Origin: Leptolyngbyaceae cyanobacterium clean351
GTDB lineage: Bacteria > Cyanobacteriota > Cyanobacteriia > DAIDHW01
NCBI GenBank assembly: GCA_027451865.1
Contig: DAIDHW010000004.1
Coordinates: 1 to 64,000 of the forward strand
DNA length: 64,000 nucleotides
Reading direction: 5' to 3'
The position numbers and the translations under genes were made by a program. Below, one piece after another: positions 10,350-19,066 of the stretch; position 1 is the first letter of the stretch; each line of letters starts with the position of its first letter. The notes under the pieces are model-generated. The model ran no database searches. It was given only the letters and a program-made list of their open reading frames with translations, and was not told where the DNA came from.

Positions 10350-10541
10350 ATGACCGAAATTAATTGTCAGGAAGCCTGCACCAACGGTTGTGTCCTGGGG
10401 GAGAACTGCCCACACCTGGCCTACAGAAGTGCTGCCTCCCAATTTATTGCTGAAACTCCCCTAGACCGGATGCTAGAAATTGCCGAGGAGTCACTCCAGC
10501 GCCGCCGCCGCCAGCCTCCGAAATGGGTCAGCCAGGACTAG
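10350..10541 (+). CDS. Small Cys-rich conserved cyanobacterial protein, 63 aa
   Basis: The start is the ATG at 10350, in an otherwise shadow frame that also overlaps the end of metH. Four cysteines (C6, C10, C14, C20) fall in the first 20 residues with spacing C-x3-C-x3-C-x5-C, suggesting metal or Fe-S binding or a redox-sensitive loop. A helical part follows (L-D-R-M-L-E-I-A-E-E) and then a P-P-K-W-V end. I recall near-identical small proteins as widespread and cyanobacteria-restricted, without a known function. It lies 55 bases after metH and 44 before trnY. The function is not assigned. Confidence 0.8.
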   Translation: MTEINCQEACTNGCVLGENCPHLAYRSAASQFIAETPLDRMLEIAEESLQRRRRQPPKWVSQD

Positions 10542-10585
10542 ACAGAAGGATAGCACTAATGCGAGAATGTGAATCTGTGGGAAAA

Positions 10586-10670
10586 GGGTCGGTGCCCGAG
10601 TGGTTAATGGGGGCGGACTGTAAATCCGCTGGCTATGCCTACGCTAGTTCGAATCTAGCCCGGCCCACCA
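10586..10670 (+). tRNA. trnY: tRNA-Tyr (GUA)
   Basis: A cloverleaf can be drawn by hand. The acceptor stem GGGTCGG pairs with CCGGCCC (one G-T). The anticodon arm is GCGGA-CTGTAAA-TCCGC with anticodon GTA at 10620-10622. A long variable arm typical of tRNA-Tyr follows, and the T arm carries GTTCGAATC. The discriminator A is at 10667, and the next three bases happen to be CCA. It is followed 9 bases later by tRNA-Thr; the trnY-trnT neighbourhood is also kept in chloroplasts. Confidence 0.96.
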
Positions 10671-10679
10671 CAATCTCCT

Positions 10680-10751
10680 GCCCGTGTAGCTCAGTGGCAG
10701 AGCACACCCTTGGTAAGGGTGAGGTCATGAGTTCAATCCTCATCACGGGCT
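10680..10751 (+). tRNA. trnT: tRNA-Thr (GGU)
   Basis: The acceptor stem GCCCGTG pairs perfectly with CACGGGC. The D arm is GCTC...GAGC. The anticodon arm is CACCC-TTGGTAA-GGGTG with anticodon GGT. The T arm is ATGAG-TTCAATC-CTCAT. Discriminator T is at 10751, and CCA is not encoded. The dacB start codon lies only 7 bases downstream, so tRNA and mRNA are probably released from a common transcript by tRNA 3' processing (inference). Confidence 0.96.
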
Positions 10752-10758
10752 TTCAGTT

Positions 10759-12162
10759 GTGAGGGGTTGGGTTCTCTCCCTCCTGTTAGGAGCAGGAGTA
10801 GCTGGTCTGGGGTGGCCAGTCCTTGCCACCACCTGCGGACCGCGGTTTGCCGCCACTGCTAATAGTCTCTTAAATGACTCGGCCACCCACTGGGCCGTAT
10901 TAATCCAATCTGCCCCAGGCAAAACCCTCTACGCCTATCAGCCCCAGCGCCTGCTAGTACCCGCCTCCAATACCAAAATTCTCACTACGGCGGCGGTTTT
11001 AACCCGACTAGGCAGTGGCTTCCAAATTCGCACCTCTATATACCAGGTGGCTACTCCCCCGGACCGAGTAGTGTTGCGCCTAGTGGGCAGAGGTGACCCT
11101 GGTTTCACCGATGTCCAGTTAGAAAACCTGGTTCAACAGCTCAGGCAGCGGGGAATCACCCGTATCGACCAATTCTTCCTTGAAGAGCGGTACTTTTCCG
11201 ACCCGGCCACCAATCCTACCTGGGGTAGCGATGACTTTGCCGATGGCTACATTGCCCCCTTGAGTGGGCTGATTTTGAATCAGAACCAACGGCAGCTAAA
11301 GTTGTACCCCCGAGAGCCAGGCCAGCCCCTGCAGATTCAGTGGGAGGACAACCAGGACCCTGAGGGCTGGGTAGTAATCAACCAAACTACTACTACCAGC
11401 CCCCGGGGCCCAGAGTACATTGCAGTCACCCGCGACCTAGACCGCCACCGGGTAGTCATTGAGGGGCAGTTGCGGGCCGGCTCCCAGCCAGACGACGAGG
11501 GGATAACTGTCCTCCACCCGGTCGATTACTTTATCGCTCACCTGCGCCAAGCCTTGGCCACGGCCCATATCTCCGTGGGTTCCATCCAAGTGGCCACTGG
11601 TCCTGCCCCCCAGGCCGAGACGGAGATCGCCGCCGTTGAGTCACCCCCCCTAGCCGACCTAGTCGCCACCACAAACCACGAAAGCAATAACTTCTATGCC
11701 GAAGCCCTGATGCGGGTCCTCGGCCGAACTATGGGCCTCCCGGGGGTGGAAGCTGTAGGTAGGGTACTCACCAACCTAGGGGTGGACCCCCACACCTACC
11801 ACCTCGAGGATGGCTCGGGTCTATCCCACCAAAACTACGTCAGCCCCGAGGCTCTGGTAGAGACCCTCACCCGTATGGCCCAGGGTCCCCAGGGGCCAGC
11901 TTTTATGGCTTCTCTGTCTACGGCGGGAGAAAGCGGCACTCTCAAGGACCGCTTCCGGGACACGCCCCTCCAGGGGGAATTTCTCGGCAAGACAGGGACC
12001 CTATCTGGGGTAGCTAGTCTCTCAGGGTACTTGCTGCGGCCCGGGGCTAGTCCTTGGGTGGTGAGTATAATTGGCAATGGAGCAAGCAGCAGCTCGATTC
12101 GCTCCCATATTGACCAGCTATTGTTGACCCTGGACCGGGATTGTTCACTCAAGCGCCCCTAG
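10759..12162 (+). CDS. dacB: D-alanyl-D-alanine carboxypeptidase/endopeptidase, PBP4 (DacB) family
   Basis: Periplasmic peptidase S13 that trims and cleaves peptidoglycan cross-bridges. It is 467 aa from a GTG start, with a signal peptide of about 23 residues ending at L-A-T-T. The penicillin-binding triad is visible: S70-x-x-K in P-A-S-N-T-K, S-N-N after N-H-E, and K-T-G near residue 406 (F-L-G-K-T-G-T-L). A large insertion domain sits between SxxK and SxN, as in the family. The start is close behind trnT. The 3' end overlaps the convergent murB by 18 bases. Confidence 0.92.
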   Translation: MRGWVLSLLLGAGVAGLGWPVLATTCGPRFAATANSLLNDSATHWAVLIQSAPGKTLYAYQPQRLLVPASNTKILTTAAVLTRLGSGFQIRTSIYQVATPPDRVVLRLVGRGDPGFTDVQLENLVQQLRQRGITRIDQFFLEERYFSDPATNPTWGSDDFADGYIAPLSGLILNQNQRQLKLYPREPGQPLQIQWEDNQDPEGWVVINQTTTTSPRGPEYIAVTRDLDRHRVVIEGQLRAGSQPDDEGITVLHPVDYFIAHLRQALATAHISVGSIQVATGPAPQAETEIAAVESPPLADLVATTNHESNNFYAEALMRVLGRTMGLPGVEAVGRVLTNLGVDPHTYHLEDGSGLSHQNYVSPEALVETLTRMAQGPQGPAFMASLSTAGESGTLKDRFRDTPLQGEFLGKTGTLSGVASLSGYLLRPGASPWVVSIIGNGASSSSIRSHIDQLLLTLDRDCSLKRP

Positions 12163-13041
12163 ACCTTCACCAAAGTCTCCCCAGAGGCGGACCTCTGGTT
12201 GCAGGTGGATTGCCCAACGCTCTAGGACTCTTGCCTGCACGTGCCGGATTAATTTGAATACATCCGTGGCCGTGGCCTGGTCTACGTTGAGTATAAAGTT
12301 GGCGTGGCGATGAGCTACCTGGGCTCCCCCTAGGCGATACCCCTTCAAGCCAGTTTGTTCTATTAGCCAGCCGGCCGAGTGGGGAGCAGGATTGCGAAAT
12401 ACACTGCCGCAACTAGGCCAGTCGTAGGGCTGAGTACTATGGCGTTGATGAAGGAGCTCCTGGGTGGTAGCGATCACCCTTTGAGGGTCCGCCCCGGGGA
12501 CTAGCTGGAAAGTAGCCTGGGTGACTAGGTATCCCCCGGCCTGGAGACTAGAGGTGCGATAGCTGTAGCCAAGCTCCCTGGCTCCCCAGACCTGGTGCTC
12601 CCCGGTGTTGGTAAGCACATCGGCGCTCACCAACACATCCGCTGTACAACCCTGGTGGGCCCCGGCATTCATCACCACGGACCCCCCTACGGTTCCCGGT
12701 ATCCCCACCGCCCACTCGATCCCTTGCCAACCACGTTTAGCCGCCTGACGAGCTAGGTGTACTAAGGACTGACCGGCTAGGGCCCTCACCTGGCCCGTAG
12801 CGGGGTCAAAACTAGTCTGATGTAGGTTGCGACTGGAAATTACCAACCCCGGTAAGCCCCGGTCACTTACAAGGAGATTAGACCCAGCCCCGAGAAAGGT
12901 CACCGGCAACCCCTGGTCCCTGGCCCAAGCCCAATCAGCCTGCAACTGCTCCAGGGAAGCCGGAGCACTAAACCACTCGGCCAAACCACCTACCCGGAGG
13001 GTAGTCAGGGGGGCAAGGGATACTTGGGGAGTAGGAGACAA
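12145..13041 (-). CDS. murB: UDP-N-acetylenolpyruvoylglucosamine reductase MurB
   Basis: FAD enzyme that reduces UDP-GlcNAc-enolpyruvate to UDP-MurNAc, the second committed step of peptidoglycan synthesis, in the cytosol. At 298 aa it belongs to the shorter type. The N-terminal P-L-T-T-L-R-V-G-G segment, FAD-binding [15 protein letters not shown], catalytic-Ser region C-G-S-V-F-R-N-P and late H-A-N-F-I-x-N motif are all present. It lies 2 bases downstream of ndhO on the same strand, so they share a transcript. It overlaps dacB at its end. Confidence 0.96.
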   Translation of the reverse strand: MSPTPQVSLAPLTTLRVGGLAEWFSAPASLEQLQADWAWARDQGLPVTFLGAGSNLLVSDRGLPGLVISSRNLHQTSFDPATGQVRALAGQSLVHLARQAAKRGWQGIEWAVGIPGTVGGSVVMNAGAHQGCTADVLVSADVLTNTGEHQVWGARELGYSYRTSSLQAGGYLVTQATFQLVPGADPQRVIATTQELLHQRHSTQPYDWPSCGSVFRNPAPHSAGWLIEQTGLKGYRLGGAQVAHRHANFILNVDQATATDVFKLIRHVQARVLERWAIHLQPEVRLWGDFGEGLGALE

Positions 13042-13043
13042 GG

Positions 13044-13265
13044 CTAGGCAGAGGCAGCGTAGGCGGCCAACTGGTCAACGCGTAACCAGACGTTAGGGGT
13101 GGGAGCGGCAAACTTCACTAGGGCATAATCTGCCCGCAGATCAACTATTTCCCCAGGGGTCTGCAGAACATACTGCGGCCATCGAGGGTCACTAGCCTGA
13201 GCCTCTAGGCTGGTGGTGAGCTTTTCCTGGACCACCCTTACCAAATCACCTTTTTTCATTGCCAT
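13044..13265 (-). CDS. ndhO: NAD(P)H-quinone oxidoreductase subunit O (NdhO)
   Basis: Small hydrophilic subunit found only in the photosynthetic NDH-1 complexes of cyanobacteria and chloroplasts. It sits at the ferredoxin-docking peripheral arm and affects cyclic electron flow. It is 73 aa. The start [10 protein letters not shown], the G-E-I-V-D-L-R-x-D-Y-A-L-V-K-F block and the [10 protein letters not shown] end match the family as I know it. The neighbour murB has no known functional link. Confidence 0.92.
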   Translation of the reverse strand: MAMKKGDLVRVVQEKLTTSLEAQASDPRWPQYVLQTPGEIVDLRADYALVKFAAPTPNVWLRVDQLAAYAASA

Positions 13266-13338
13266 GATTATCCTGAGGACTGCGTAGGTTAACTATCTAA
13301 AGATTATAGGGGGAGCGACGGCCAGCACTACCCATGGC

Positions 13339-14292
13339 ATGATCCAAATTATGGCCTACCTCCCCAGTCTGATAGTCATTTGTGGCCCCACTGCCACGGG
13401 CAAAACGAGTTTAGCCCTGGCCTTGGCAGTTGACCTGCCGGCAGTGATCCTCAGCGCCGACTCCCGAGCCTGCTACCGGGATTTTGATCTCGGAACCGCC
13501 AAGCCGAGCCGAGCCGACCAACAACGGGTCCCCCATGCCCTATTGGATATCTGCGACCCCCGGGAGACCCTCACCCTGGCCACTTACCAGGACCTGGCCC
13601 AAGGAGTAATTCGGCGCTGCCATGACCAGGGCCAACTGCCCTTCCTAGTCGGCGGCACTGGTCTTTACATCCGCTCAGTTACAGCTGGTCTGCAAATTCC
13701 CCGTGTCCCCCCCCAGCCCCAGTTGCGCTCCCAACTCCAAGCCCTCGGTTTAGCTCAATTGTACGCCTACCTCCGGCAGATTGATCCCGGAACAACCATT
13801 CATCCCCACGACCTCGGGCGGATCTTACGCTCCTTGGAAGTGGGGTACGTAACGGGCCAGCCCCTCTCCCAGCACCAGGGGAAGGCTCCCCCTCCCTACC
13901 CCATCCTCAAACTAGGCCTGGACTGCCTTGGCCCGGGAGCTCTAGAGCGGCGGATCGCCAGACGCACCGAGGAGATGTTGCAAGCCGGCCTAGTGGAGGA
14001 AGCTCAGCACCTGCGCCAGCACTACGGTGACCAGCTGCCCCTGTGGCAGACCCTCGGCTACCGGGAGGTGCTGCGCTATCTCCAGGGGGAAATTTCCCTA
14101 TCCGAGGCTCACGCCCAGATCCTGACCGCCACCCGTCAATTGGCCAAACGCCAGCGCACCTGGTTCCGGGGCGAACCCGACCTCCAGTGGTTAGATAGTG
14201 ATGATCCAGACCTGGTAACTAAGGCCAAGGCCCTAGTAGAAGATTTTTTGCTTGGGGGGAGAGCCGTGGTATGGCCAGGCGTAGTATCATGA
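13339..14292 (+). CDS. miaA: tRNA dimethylallyltransferase MiaA
   Basis: Adds a dimethylallyl group to N6 of A37 in tRNAs reading UNN codons. It is 317 aa from the ATG at 13339; the ATG at 13351 would also serve. The P-loop G-P-T-A-T-G-K-T, S-A-D-S-R motif, D-I-C-D-P, V-G-G-T-G-L-Y-I and the tRNA-binding segment with Q-x-x-x-K-R-Q-x-T-W-F-R near the end are intact. It is divergent from ndhO. A TATAGG-like hexamer lies about 30 bases upstream. Confidence 0.96.
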   Translation: MIQIMAYLPSLIVICGPTATGKTSLALALAVDLPAVILSADSRACYRDFDLGTAKPSRADQQRVPHALLDICDPRETLTLATYQDLAQGVIRRCHDQGQLPFLVGGTGLYIRSVTAGLQIPRVPPQPQLRSQLQALGLAQLYAYLRQIDPGTTIHPHDLGRILRSLEVGYVTGQPLSQHQGKAPPPYPILKLGLDCLGPGALERRIARRTEEMLQAGLVEEAQHLRQHYGDQLPLWQTLGYREVLRYLQGEISLSEAHAQILTATRQLAKRQRTWFRGEPDLQWLDSDDPDLVTKAKALVEDFLLGGRAVVWPGVVS

Positions 14293-14320
14293 CATAGCTC
14301 ATTTAGGCGCCAGCCTGGCC

Positions 14321-15064
14321 ATGGTTGACCCCCTCCTTGTAGTCCACGATGTCCACGCGGGTTATGTGCCCGGCCTGTCTATTCTCCAGGGGGTAAACCT
14401 GCGAGTAGACCCAGGGGAGCTGATAGCCGTAATTGGTCCCAACGGGGCCGGCAAATCCACCCTGGCTAAGACGATTTTTGGCCTACTGACTCCCCACCAG
14501 GGCCAGATCAAGTTTGCAGGCCAGGACATCAGTGGTCTTAAGTCTAACTTGCTCGTCCAGCGGGGAATGGGTTATGTTCCCCAGATTGCCAATGTGTTTC
14601 CTTCCCTGACCATTGAAGAGAACCTGGAAATGGGGGCCGTTTTACACCATGGCCCCCTCGCCCCCTTGAAGGAAAAGGTCTATGCTGCTTTTCCAGCCCT
14701 GGCAAAGCGCCGTCGTCAGCGGGCAGGGACCCTCTCCGGGGGAGAGCGCCAAATGCTAGCCATGGGCCGGGCTCTGATGCTTGAGCCAAAATTGCTGATC
14801 CTGGATGAGCCCTCCGCCGCCCTTTCCCCCATGCTAGTCAGCAGCACCTTTAGACAAATTCAAGCTATCAATCAAACCGGTACCGCCATCATTCTGGTGG
14901 AGCAAAATGCCCGGCGGGCTCTAGCCCTGGCCCACCGGGGCTATGTCCTTGATAGCGGCCGGGATTGTTTTGAGGGACCGGGGTCTGAGCTTCTAGAAGA
15001 CCCCAAGGTAGGGGAACTATACCTGGGGACAGCCGGCGAAGAGTTCCGAGACGCTACGCTATAG
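14321..15064 (+). CDS. ABC transporter ATP-binding protein, LivF/NatE-like
   Basis: ATPase of the branched-chain or neutral amino-acid (HAAT) family, 247 aa. Walker A G-P-N-G-A-G-K-S-T lies near residue 46. The Q-loop region is G-Y-V-P-Q, the signature is L-S-G-G-E-R-Q, Walker B is L-L-I-L-D-E-P, and the switch histidine is replaced in V-E-Q-N-A, as is usual in LivF. No permease or binding-protein gene is adjacent, so partners must be encoded elsewhere; the substrate is therefore open. It is 28 bases after miaA. Confidence 0.88.
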   Translation: MVDPLLVVHDVHAGYVPGLSILQGVNLRVDPGELIAVIGPNGAGKSTLAKTIFGLLTPHQGQIKFAGQDISGLKSNLLVQRGMGYVPQIANVFPSLTIEENLEMGAVLHHGPLAPLKEKVYAAFPALAKRRRQRAGTLSGGERQMLAMGRALMLEPKLLILDEPSAALSPMLVSSTFRQIQAINQTGTAIILVEQNARRALALAHRGYVLDSGRDCFEGPGSELLEDPKVGELYLGTAGEEFRDATL

Positions 15065-15084
15065 TGTCAGGAATTTAGCAGGGA

Positions 15085-15462
15085 TTGATCAGGACTGTGG
15101 TGATAATACAGCTGTTGTTGGTGGGTCTGGTAGCCGGGGTCGCCGGCGGGATGTTTGGTATCGGCGGCGGGGCGATTATGGTCCCGGCCATGGTGCTGCT
15201 GTTGGGCATGGGCCAGAAGCTGGCTACTGGTACTTCCTTAGCGGCTCAGATTCTCCCCATCGGTATCCTGGGGGCAGTAGTGTACTACCAGGAGGGCAAT
15301 CTGCGAATTAGAGATGCCCTATGGATCGCCGGGGGGCTAGTGGTAGGGAACCTCCTAGGAGCCCTATTTGCCAACCAAACCTTCGTGTCCGGTGAGTTAC
15401 TGAAAAAACTCTACGGAGTAATGCTTTTAGGTCTAGGCCTGCGCTACCTGCTCGGCCGGTAG
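15085..15462 (+). CDS. Half-size TauE/SafE-type membrane permease
   Basis: 125-aa membrane protein with about four hydrophobic helices and the family repeat G-V-A-G-G-M-F-G-I-G-G-G near residue 20, plus G-T-S-L-A-A-Q. Standard TauE/SafE anion permeases are twice as long, with two such halves. This protein has one half and would need to dimerise, unless a partner lies elsewhere. The start is TTG at 15085 or GTG at 15097; no clear SD separates them. It lies 20 bases after the ABC ATPase and overlaps the convergent cyclophilin gene by 30 bases. The transported ion is unknown. Confidence 0.8.
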   Translation: MIRTVVIIQLLLVGLVAGVAGGMFGIGGGAIMVPAMVLLLGMGQKLATGTSLAAQILPIGILGAVVYYQEGNLRIRDALWIAGGLVVGNLLGALFANQTFVSGELLKKLYGVMLLGLGLRYLLGR

Positions 15463-16548
15463 AATTAAGTTTTCTCCCCCTTCCACCACGCGAGCAGAGG
15501 TGATCTGGTCGCCGGCCCGCAGACGTCCAAGGACCTCCTTACCAGCGGTCACATAGCCAAATACTGCGTAGCGTCCATCTAGGAGGTTAAGTCCGGCGGG
15601 GGTGAGTTCCGGCTCGAAGAGGAAAAAGAAAAATTGAGAAGAGGCGCCGTTGGGGGCATCCCCAGGCCGAGCCATGGCAACGGCTCCGTAGGCGGCAAAG
15701 GGGAGAACCGGTTCGTCCCGGTAGCGACCAAGGTCTTCCAGGGTGGCTCCGTAGACGGGTTGGCTATCACCCTTAACCAGGATTTCTAAGGGGATAGTCC
15801 GCTCTCGGCCCGTTTGGGGGTCGACAAAGCCTACTGCCGGCCCGGGGGGGTCACCCGCTTGCAGCACGTAGGACTCCTCAGCCCGAGTAAAAGTCAACCT
15901 ATCATAAAACCCCCGCTGGACTAGATCGACAAAGTTGCCGGCCGTCAAGGGGGCACTGTAGCCATCAACGACAATTCTCAGGTCACCCTTGGCCGTAGCC
16001 ATTTCCACAGTAGCCCGACCCCGCAGCCGGGGGAGATAGTTGTAGGCTGAGGGGGGAGCAAAGGGGGCGGACTGCACCATCATCTCTTCGAGCTTGCCCA
16101 CCAACTCCAGGGCTTGACTGCGCGCCTGCCAGGTGGCCTCCTTATCCTTAGCGTCAGCAGCCGAGCGCAAATCCGCCAGAGCAGCTTTAAGCTGGAGAAA
16201 CAAAGATTGAGCCTGGGGAATTTGCTGGCCTTGGACCGCCCCGAGAATAGTTTTTTCTTGACCGGTCAGAACTGCCGTTGCCTGCTCAACGTCCCGAGTT
16301 ACTGCCCCCCAGCGCTTCACCGCCCGCAGTTGATTGCCGATGTCCTCCAGATTAGCTTGAATTTCCCGGATCGGGGCATTTTGGACTGGTAAGGCTGAGC
16401 GTAAAATGGCCCGGCCATCAGTGACTGCGTTGCCGGCAGGCAGCCGACTGACCCGGTCTGCCGTGGCTGCACCTGTCCCTGCAGCCCACCACACTACAAG
16501 GACCAGCAAGGCAAGCAATCCGGTTCTGATCTGGGGGCGGCCGGTCAT
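15433..16548 (-). CDS. Lumenal cyclophilin-type peptidyl-prolyl isomerase, CYP38/TLP40-like
   Basis: 371-aa exported protein. The N-terminal signal ends near residue 30 (G-A-A-T-A-D). A helical domain of about 150 residues with Gln/Ala-rich heptads follows, and then a cyclophilin fold (A-G-N-F-V-D-L-V-Q-R-G-F-Y, F-F-F-F-L-F). The arrangement matches plant CYP38/TLP40 and its cyanobacterial homologue, which assist photosystem II assembly in the thylakoid lumen. As in that group, the cyclophilin active-site residues are poorly kept, so it may be a chaperone rather than an isomerase (inference). It overlaps the TauE gene at its 3' end. Confidence 0.88.
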   Translation of the reverse strand: MTGRPQIRTGLLALLVLVVWWAAGTGAATADRVSRLPAGNAVTDGRAILRSALPVQNAPIREIQANLEDIGNQLRAVKRWGAVTRDVEQATAVLTGQEKTILGAVQGQQIPQAQSLFLQLKAALADLRSAADAKDKEATWQARSQALELVGKLEEMMVQSAPFAPPSAYNYLPRLRGRATVEMATAKGDLRIVVDGYSAPLTAGNFVDLVQRGFYDRLTFTRAEESYVLQAGDPPGPAVGFVDPQTGRERTIPLEILVKGDSQPVYGATLEDLGRYRDEPVLPFAAYGAVAMARPGDAPNGASSQFFFFLFEPELTPAGLNLLDGRYAVFGYVTAGKEVLGRLRAGDQITSARVVEGGENLILPAEQVAQA

Positions 16549-16585
16549 TATGTTCTCCTAAGGATAGACCAATTTAATTCTGCCA

Positions 16586-17242
16586 TTAATCAGTGCCGGG
16601 GGAAGACAGTAACTGATACTTCATCACAAAGTGCACCAGGGATGCCCGATTGCTGGTTTCCGTCTTGCGCAGCAGGTGGCTAATGGTTTTCTCTACCGTC
16701 CGGGGACTCAAGTGCAACTCAGCGCCGATCTGGCTGTTGGAGAGGCCCTGAGCTAGAAGTTTGAGCAGCTGCAGTTCTCGTTGTGTAGGCTGCCAGGGGG
16801 ATGCAGAGGGGTCTGGGGTCATAAAGCCGCGGTAACTGTACTCCCAGGCCGTCTGGATCATTTGGGCGCGCTCTAGCAGGTGGTGGACTGCAGCCCCTAG
16901 CTCCTGCAGATCAAAGGGCTTGGGTAAGTATAGATCACAGCCTACTTGATAGCCCCGGATGCGTTCCTGGACTCGGGTCCGCTCAGTCAGGAAGATTACT
17001 GGCAACAGGCGGAGGTCCAAATGCTGACGCAGGCGGCTCACGAGTTCGTAGCCATCTAAATTCGGCATGGCAATATCGGCTACTAGCAGGTGAGGCCGCT
17101 GACGAGTCAGGGAGTCCAAAGCCTCTTGACCGTTGGCGGCAGCAGTTACGGCGTAACCGGAGGCCTCCAAAAAATCTGTAATCGACAGGCGGATCCCCGG
17201 GTCGTCCTCAGCCACCAGTATGATTGTAGTCATGGTGCGCAA
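16586..17242 (-). CDS. NarL-type response regulator, Ycf29/Rre1-like
   Basis: 218-aa regulator. The receiver domain has an acidic pocket (A-E-D-D at 11-14), phosphoacceptor D56 in V-A-D-I-A-M-P, and K in L-P-K-P-F. The C-terminal LuxR-type HTH (residues about 145-205) carries L-A-Q-G-L-S-N-S-Q-I-G and S-P-R-T-V-E-K-T-I. The segment G-x-D-x-Y-L-P-K-P-F-x-L-x-E-L resembles the chloroplast-encoded Ycf29 and cyanobacterial Rre1 group, stress regulators usually partnered with Hik34/Hik2. No kinase gene is adjacent. ATG at 17242 or 17233 can both start it. Confidence 0.82.
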   Translation of the reverse strand: MRTMTTIILVAEDDPGIRLSITDFLEASGYAVTAAANGQEALDSLTRQRPHLLVADIAMPNLDGYELVSRLRQHLDLRLLPVIFLTERTRVQERIRGYQVGCDLYLPKPFDLQELGAAVHHLLERAQMIQTAWEYSYRGFMTPDPSASPWQPTQRELQLLKLLAQGLSNSQIGAELHLSPRTVEKTISHLLRKTETSNRASLVHFVMKYQLLSSPGTD

Positions 17243-17407
17243 AACCAGAGTGAGTTAGTTGGGCCATCCAGTCTGATTTCACCAGCAACATTGCCAGAAG
17301 AAGCGGCCATCTCCCAGTATAACCAGTATCCCCCTCGCGGCAGTATTGCTGGGCTGCCTAAGGTGCTCTGGAGACTAAACTTATGTAGAGACTGGGAGAA
17401 CGTTAAC

Positions 17408-18859
17408 GTGTCAACTGTTTCGTCAGGTTCTAAACTCCTTGCTTGCCCCACCCACCACCCGGTAGTGGTTTTTCTGAGTCTGCTAGTTAGCACTGCCACG
17501 ATAATTTTTTTCCTGGCCAGTAGCATCCGCCACCAACTATTCCACTCCGGGGCTTGGGACCTGGGCATCTTTGACCAGGCAGTATATCTTATCAGCCAGG
17601 GTGAACCTCCCCTGTCCTCCTTCCTTGGATTTCCGATTCTGGGGGACCACTGTGCTTTAATTCTCTATCCCCTCAGCTTGCTCTACCGCCTCTACCCCTC
17701 CGTGTACTGGTTGTTTGCGGTTCAAGCCCTGGCCCTGGCCCTTGGATCTGTACCAGTGTACGTTCTGGCTCGGGCCGCAGCCCTGGGCCATGAATTGGCC
17801 GGGAGCTTAGCGATAGCTTACCTGCTTTATCCTCTGCTTTTTAATTTGAGTCTGTTCGACTTTCACCCGGAGGTGATCGCCTTACCCGCCCTACTAGGGG
17901 CAGTAGTGGCAGCCCGGCGGGGACACTGGATTGCCTTTGGGGCTTTAGTAGCTCTGGTCTTAAGCTGCAAGGCCGTCTTGGGGTTAACGGTGGCCGCCCT
18001 AGGGATTTGGCTTGCCGGCTGGGAAAAACGCTATCGATGGGGAGTGGTAACAACTCTAGCGGGATTAGGGTGGTTTGGGATCGCCTACGGGGTAATTGTT
18101 CCCTTAGTGGGGGGCCCCGCTGCTTCGATCAATCGCCAAGCCCATCGCTTCAGTTATCTGGGGAATACAGCGGGGGAAATTGCCCGCAACCTATTCCTAG
18201 ACCCGGGGGCAGTGATAGTTCATCTATTTACACTGGACAACCTACTGTACTTAATCCTAGTCGCTCTGCCGGTGGGGTGGGCTTTCTCCTGGTCTGGCCT
18301 GGGAAACCTCATCCCAGCCTTGCCCACCCTGGGAATTAATCTCCTAGCCGACGTCCCAGAGCAAAAAAACCTCGTCGACCAGTATTCCCTCGCGGTGTTG
18401 CCCTTTTTATTTGTAATGGCTGCCCAGATTGGCAAGGGCTGGCACCGGCGGCGATGGCTAATCATCGGTTGGTCCCTAGCTGCCTTTTTGGCCTTAGCTA
18501 AGTATGGTTACTTTGGATCGATCTATCTTGACTCTCTGGACACCTGGCAGGCCACCCGCGAGGCCGTCGCCCTAGTCCGAGGGTCGGGGGGTGTCCTTAC
18601 TACCCACGACATTGCTCCGCACCTGAGTCACCGGGAGGTGATTAAATTTACTGACGAGCATCTGCCACCCCCAGACTGGAGACAGTTTGACTACGTGCTC
18701 TTGAACGTCAAGCACCCCGGCTGGTTAAGCAGCCCCGAATTCGCCCAGGGTTTAGTCAGGCAGCTACAGCATAACCCCCGGTTCCATTTAGTATTTAGTC
18801 AAGACCAGGTATACCTATTTCAGGCCACCGGAGTCTGCTGCAGTTCAGGGCGCTCGTGA
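17408..18859 (+). CDS. DUF2079 integral membrane protein, GT-C-like
   Basis: Polytopic protein with about ten hydrophobic segments. The W-D-L-G-I-F-D-Q-A segment in the first external loop, followed by L-G-D-H, fits the DUF2079 family and resembles the acidic catalytic loop of GT-C glycosyltransferases. A sugar-transfer role is an inference. The frame is open from 17090, but that part lies antisense to the response regulator and lacks a membrane-protein look. I take GTG at 17408 (483 aa), preceding a short polar N-terminus and the first helix; the start is uncertain. The 3' end overlaps the ferredoxin gene by 40 bases. Confidence 0.82.
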   Translation: MSTVSSGSKLLACPTHHPVVVFLSLLVSTATIIFFLASSIRHQLFHSGAWDLGIFDQAVYLISQGEPPLSSFLGFPILGDHCALILYPLSLLYRLYPSVYWLFAVQALALALGSVPVYVLARAAALGHELAGSLAIAYLLYPLLFNLSLFDFHPEVIALPALLGAVVAARRGHWIAFGALVALVLSCKAVLGLTVAALGIWLAGWEKRYRWGVVTTLAGLGWFGIAYGVIVPLVGGPAASINRQAHRFSYLGNTAGEIARNLFLDPGAVIVHLFTLDNLLYLILVALPVGWAFSWSGLGNLIPALPTLGINLLADVPEQKNLVDQYSLAVLPFLFVMAAQIGKGWHRRRWLIIGWSLAAFLALAKYGYFGSIYLDSLDTWQATREAVALVRGSGGVLTTHDIAPHLSHREVIKFTDEHLPPPDWRQFDYVLLNVKHPGWLSSPEFAQGLVRQLQHNPRFHLVFSQDQVYLFQATGVCCSSGRS

Positions 18860-19050
18860 TCTAGGATTGCTCCCTCTACGGGACAAACCTGCAGGCAGAT
18901 CCCGCAATCAATGCACGTGGCAAAGTCAATCCAGTACCAGTCAGTGCCGCGGCGGTTTTTCCCCGGGCCCGGGTGAATGCAGGCCACCGGACAAGCCTCC
19001 ACACAATCACTAATACCTTCACAGGTTTCCGTCACGATGGTATGGGCCAT
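18820..19050 (-). CDS. Bacterial-type 4Fe-4S dicluster ferredoxin, 76 aa
   Basis: Two cysteine groups: C10, C16, C20, C24 (the first cluster, with unusual spacing) and C46-x2-C49-x2-C52-x3-C56-P. The conserved H-P-G-P-G-K-N and D-W-Y-W-I-D-F blocks match a widespread cyanobacterial bacterial-type ferredoxin, probably the Synechocystis Fed8 group. It is not PsaC, which has different spacing and no W-Y-W. It is a soluble electron carrier whose partner is unknown. It lies 16 bases downstream of a flavin reductase on the same strand, which makes electron transfer between the two worth testing. Confidence 0.88.
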   Translation of the reverse strand: MAHTIVTETCEGISDCVEACPVACIHPGPGKNRRGTDWYWIDFATCIDCGICLQVCPVEGAILDHERPELQQTPVA

Positions 19051-19066
19051 AAAATTCCCCCTAGGG

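Noticed and set aside
17090-17407. N-terminal extension of the DUF2079 protein
   Set aside because: Antisense to the response regulator and not membrane-like; GTG 17408 is better.
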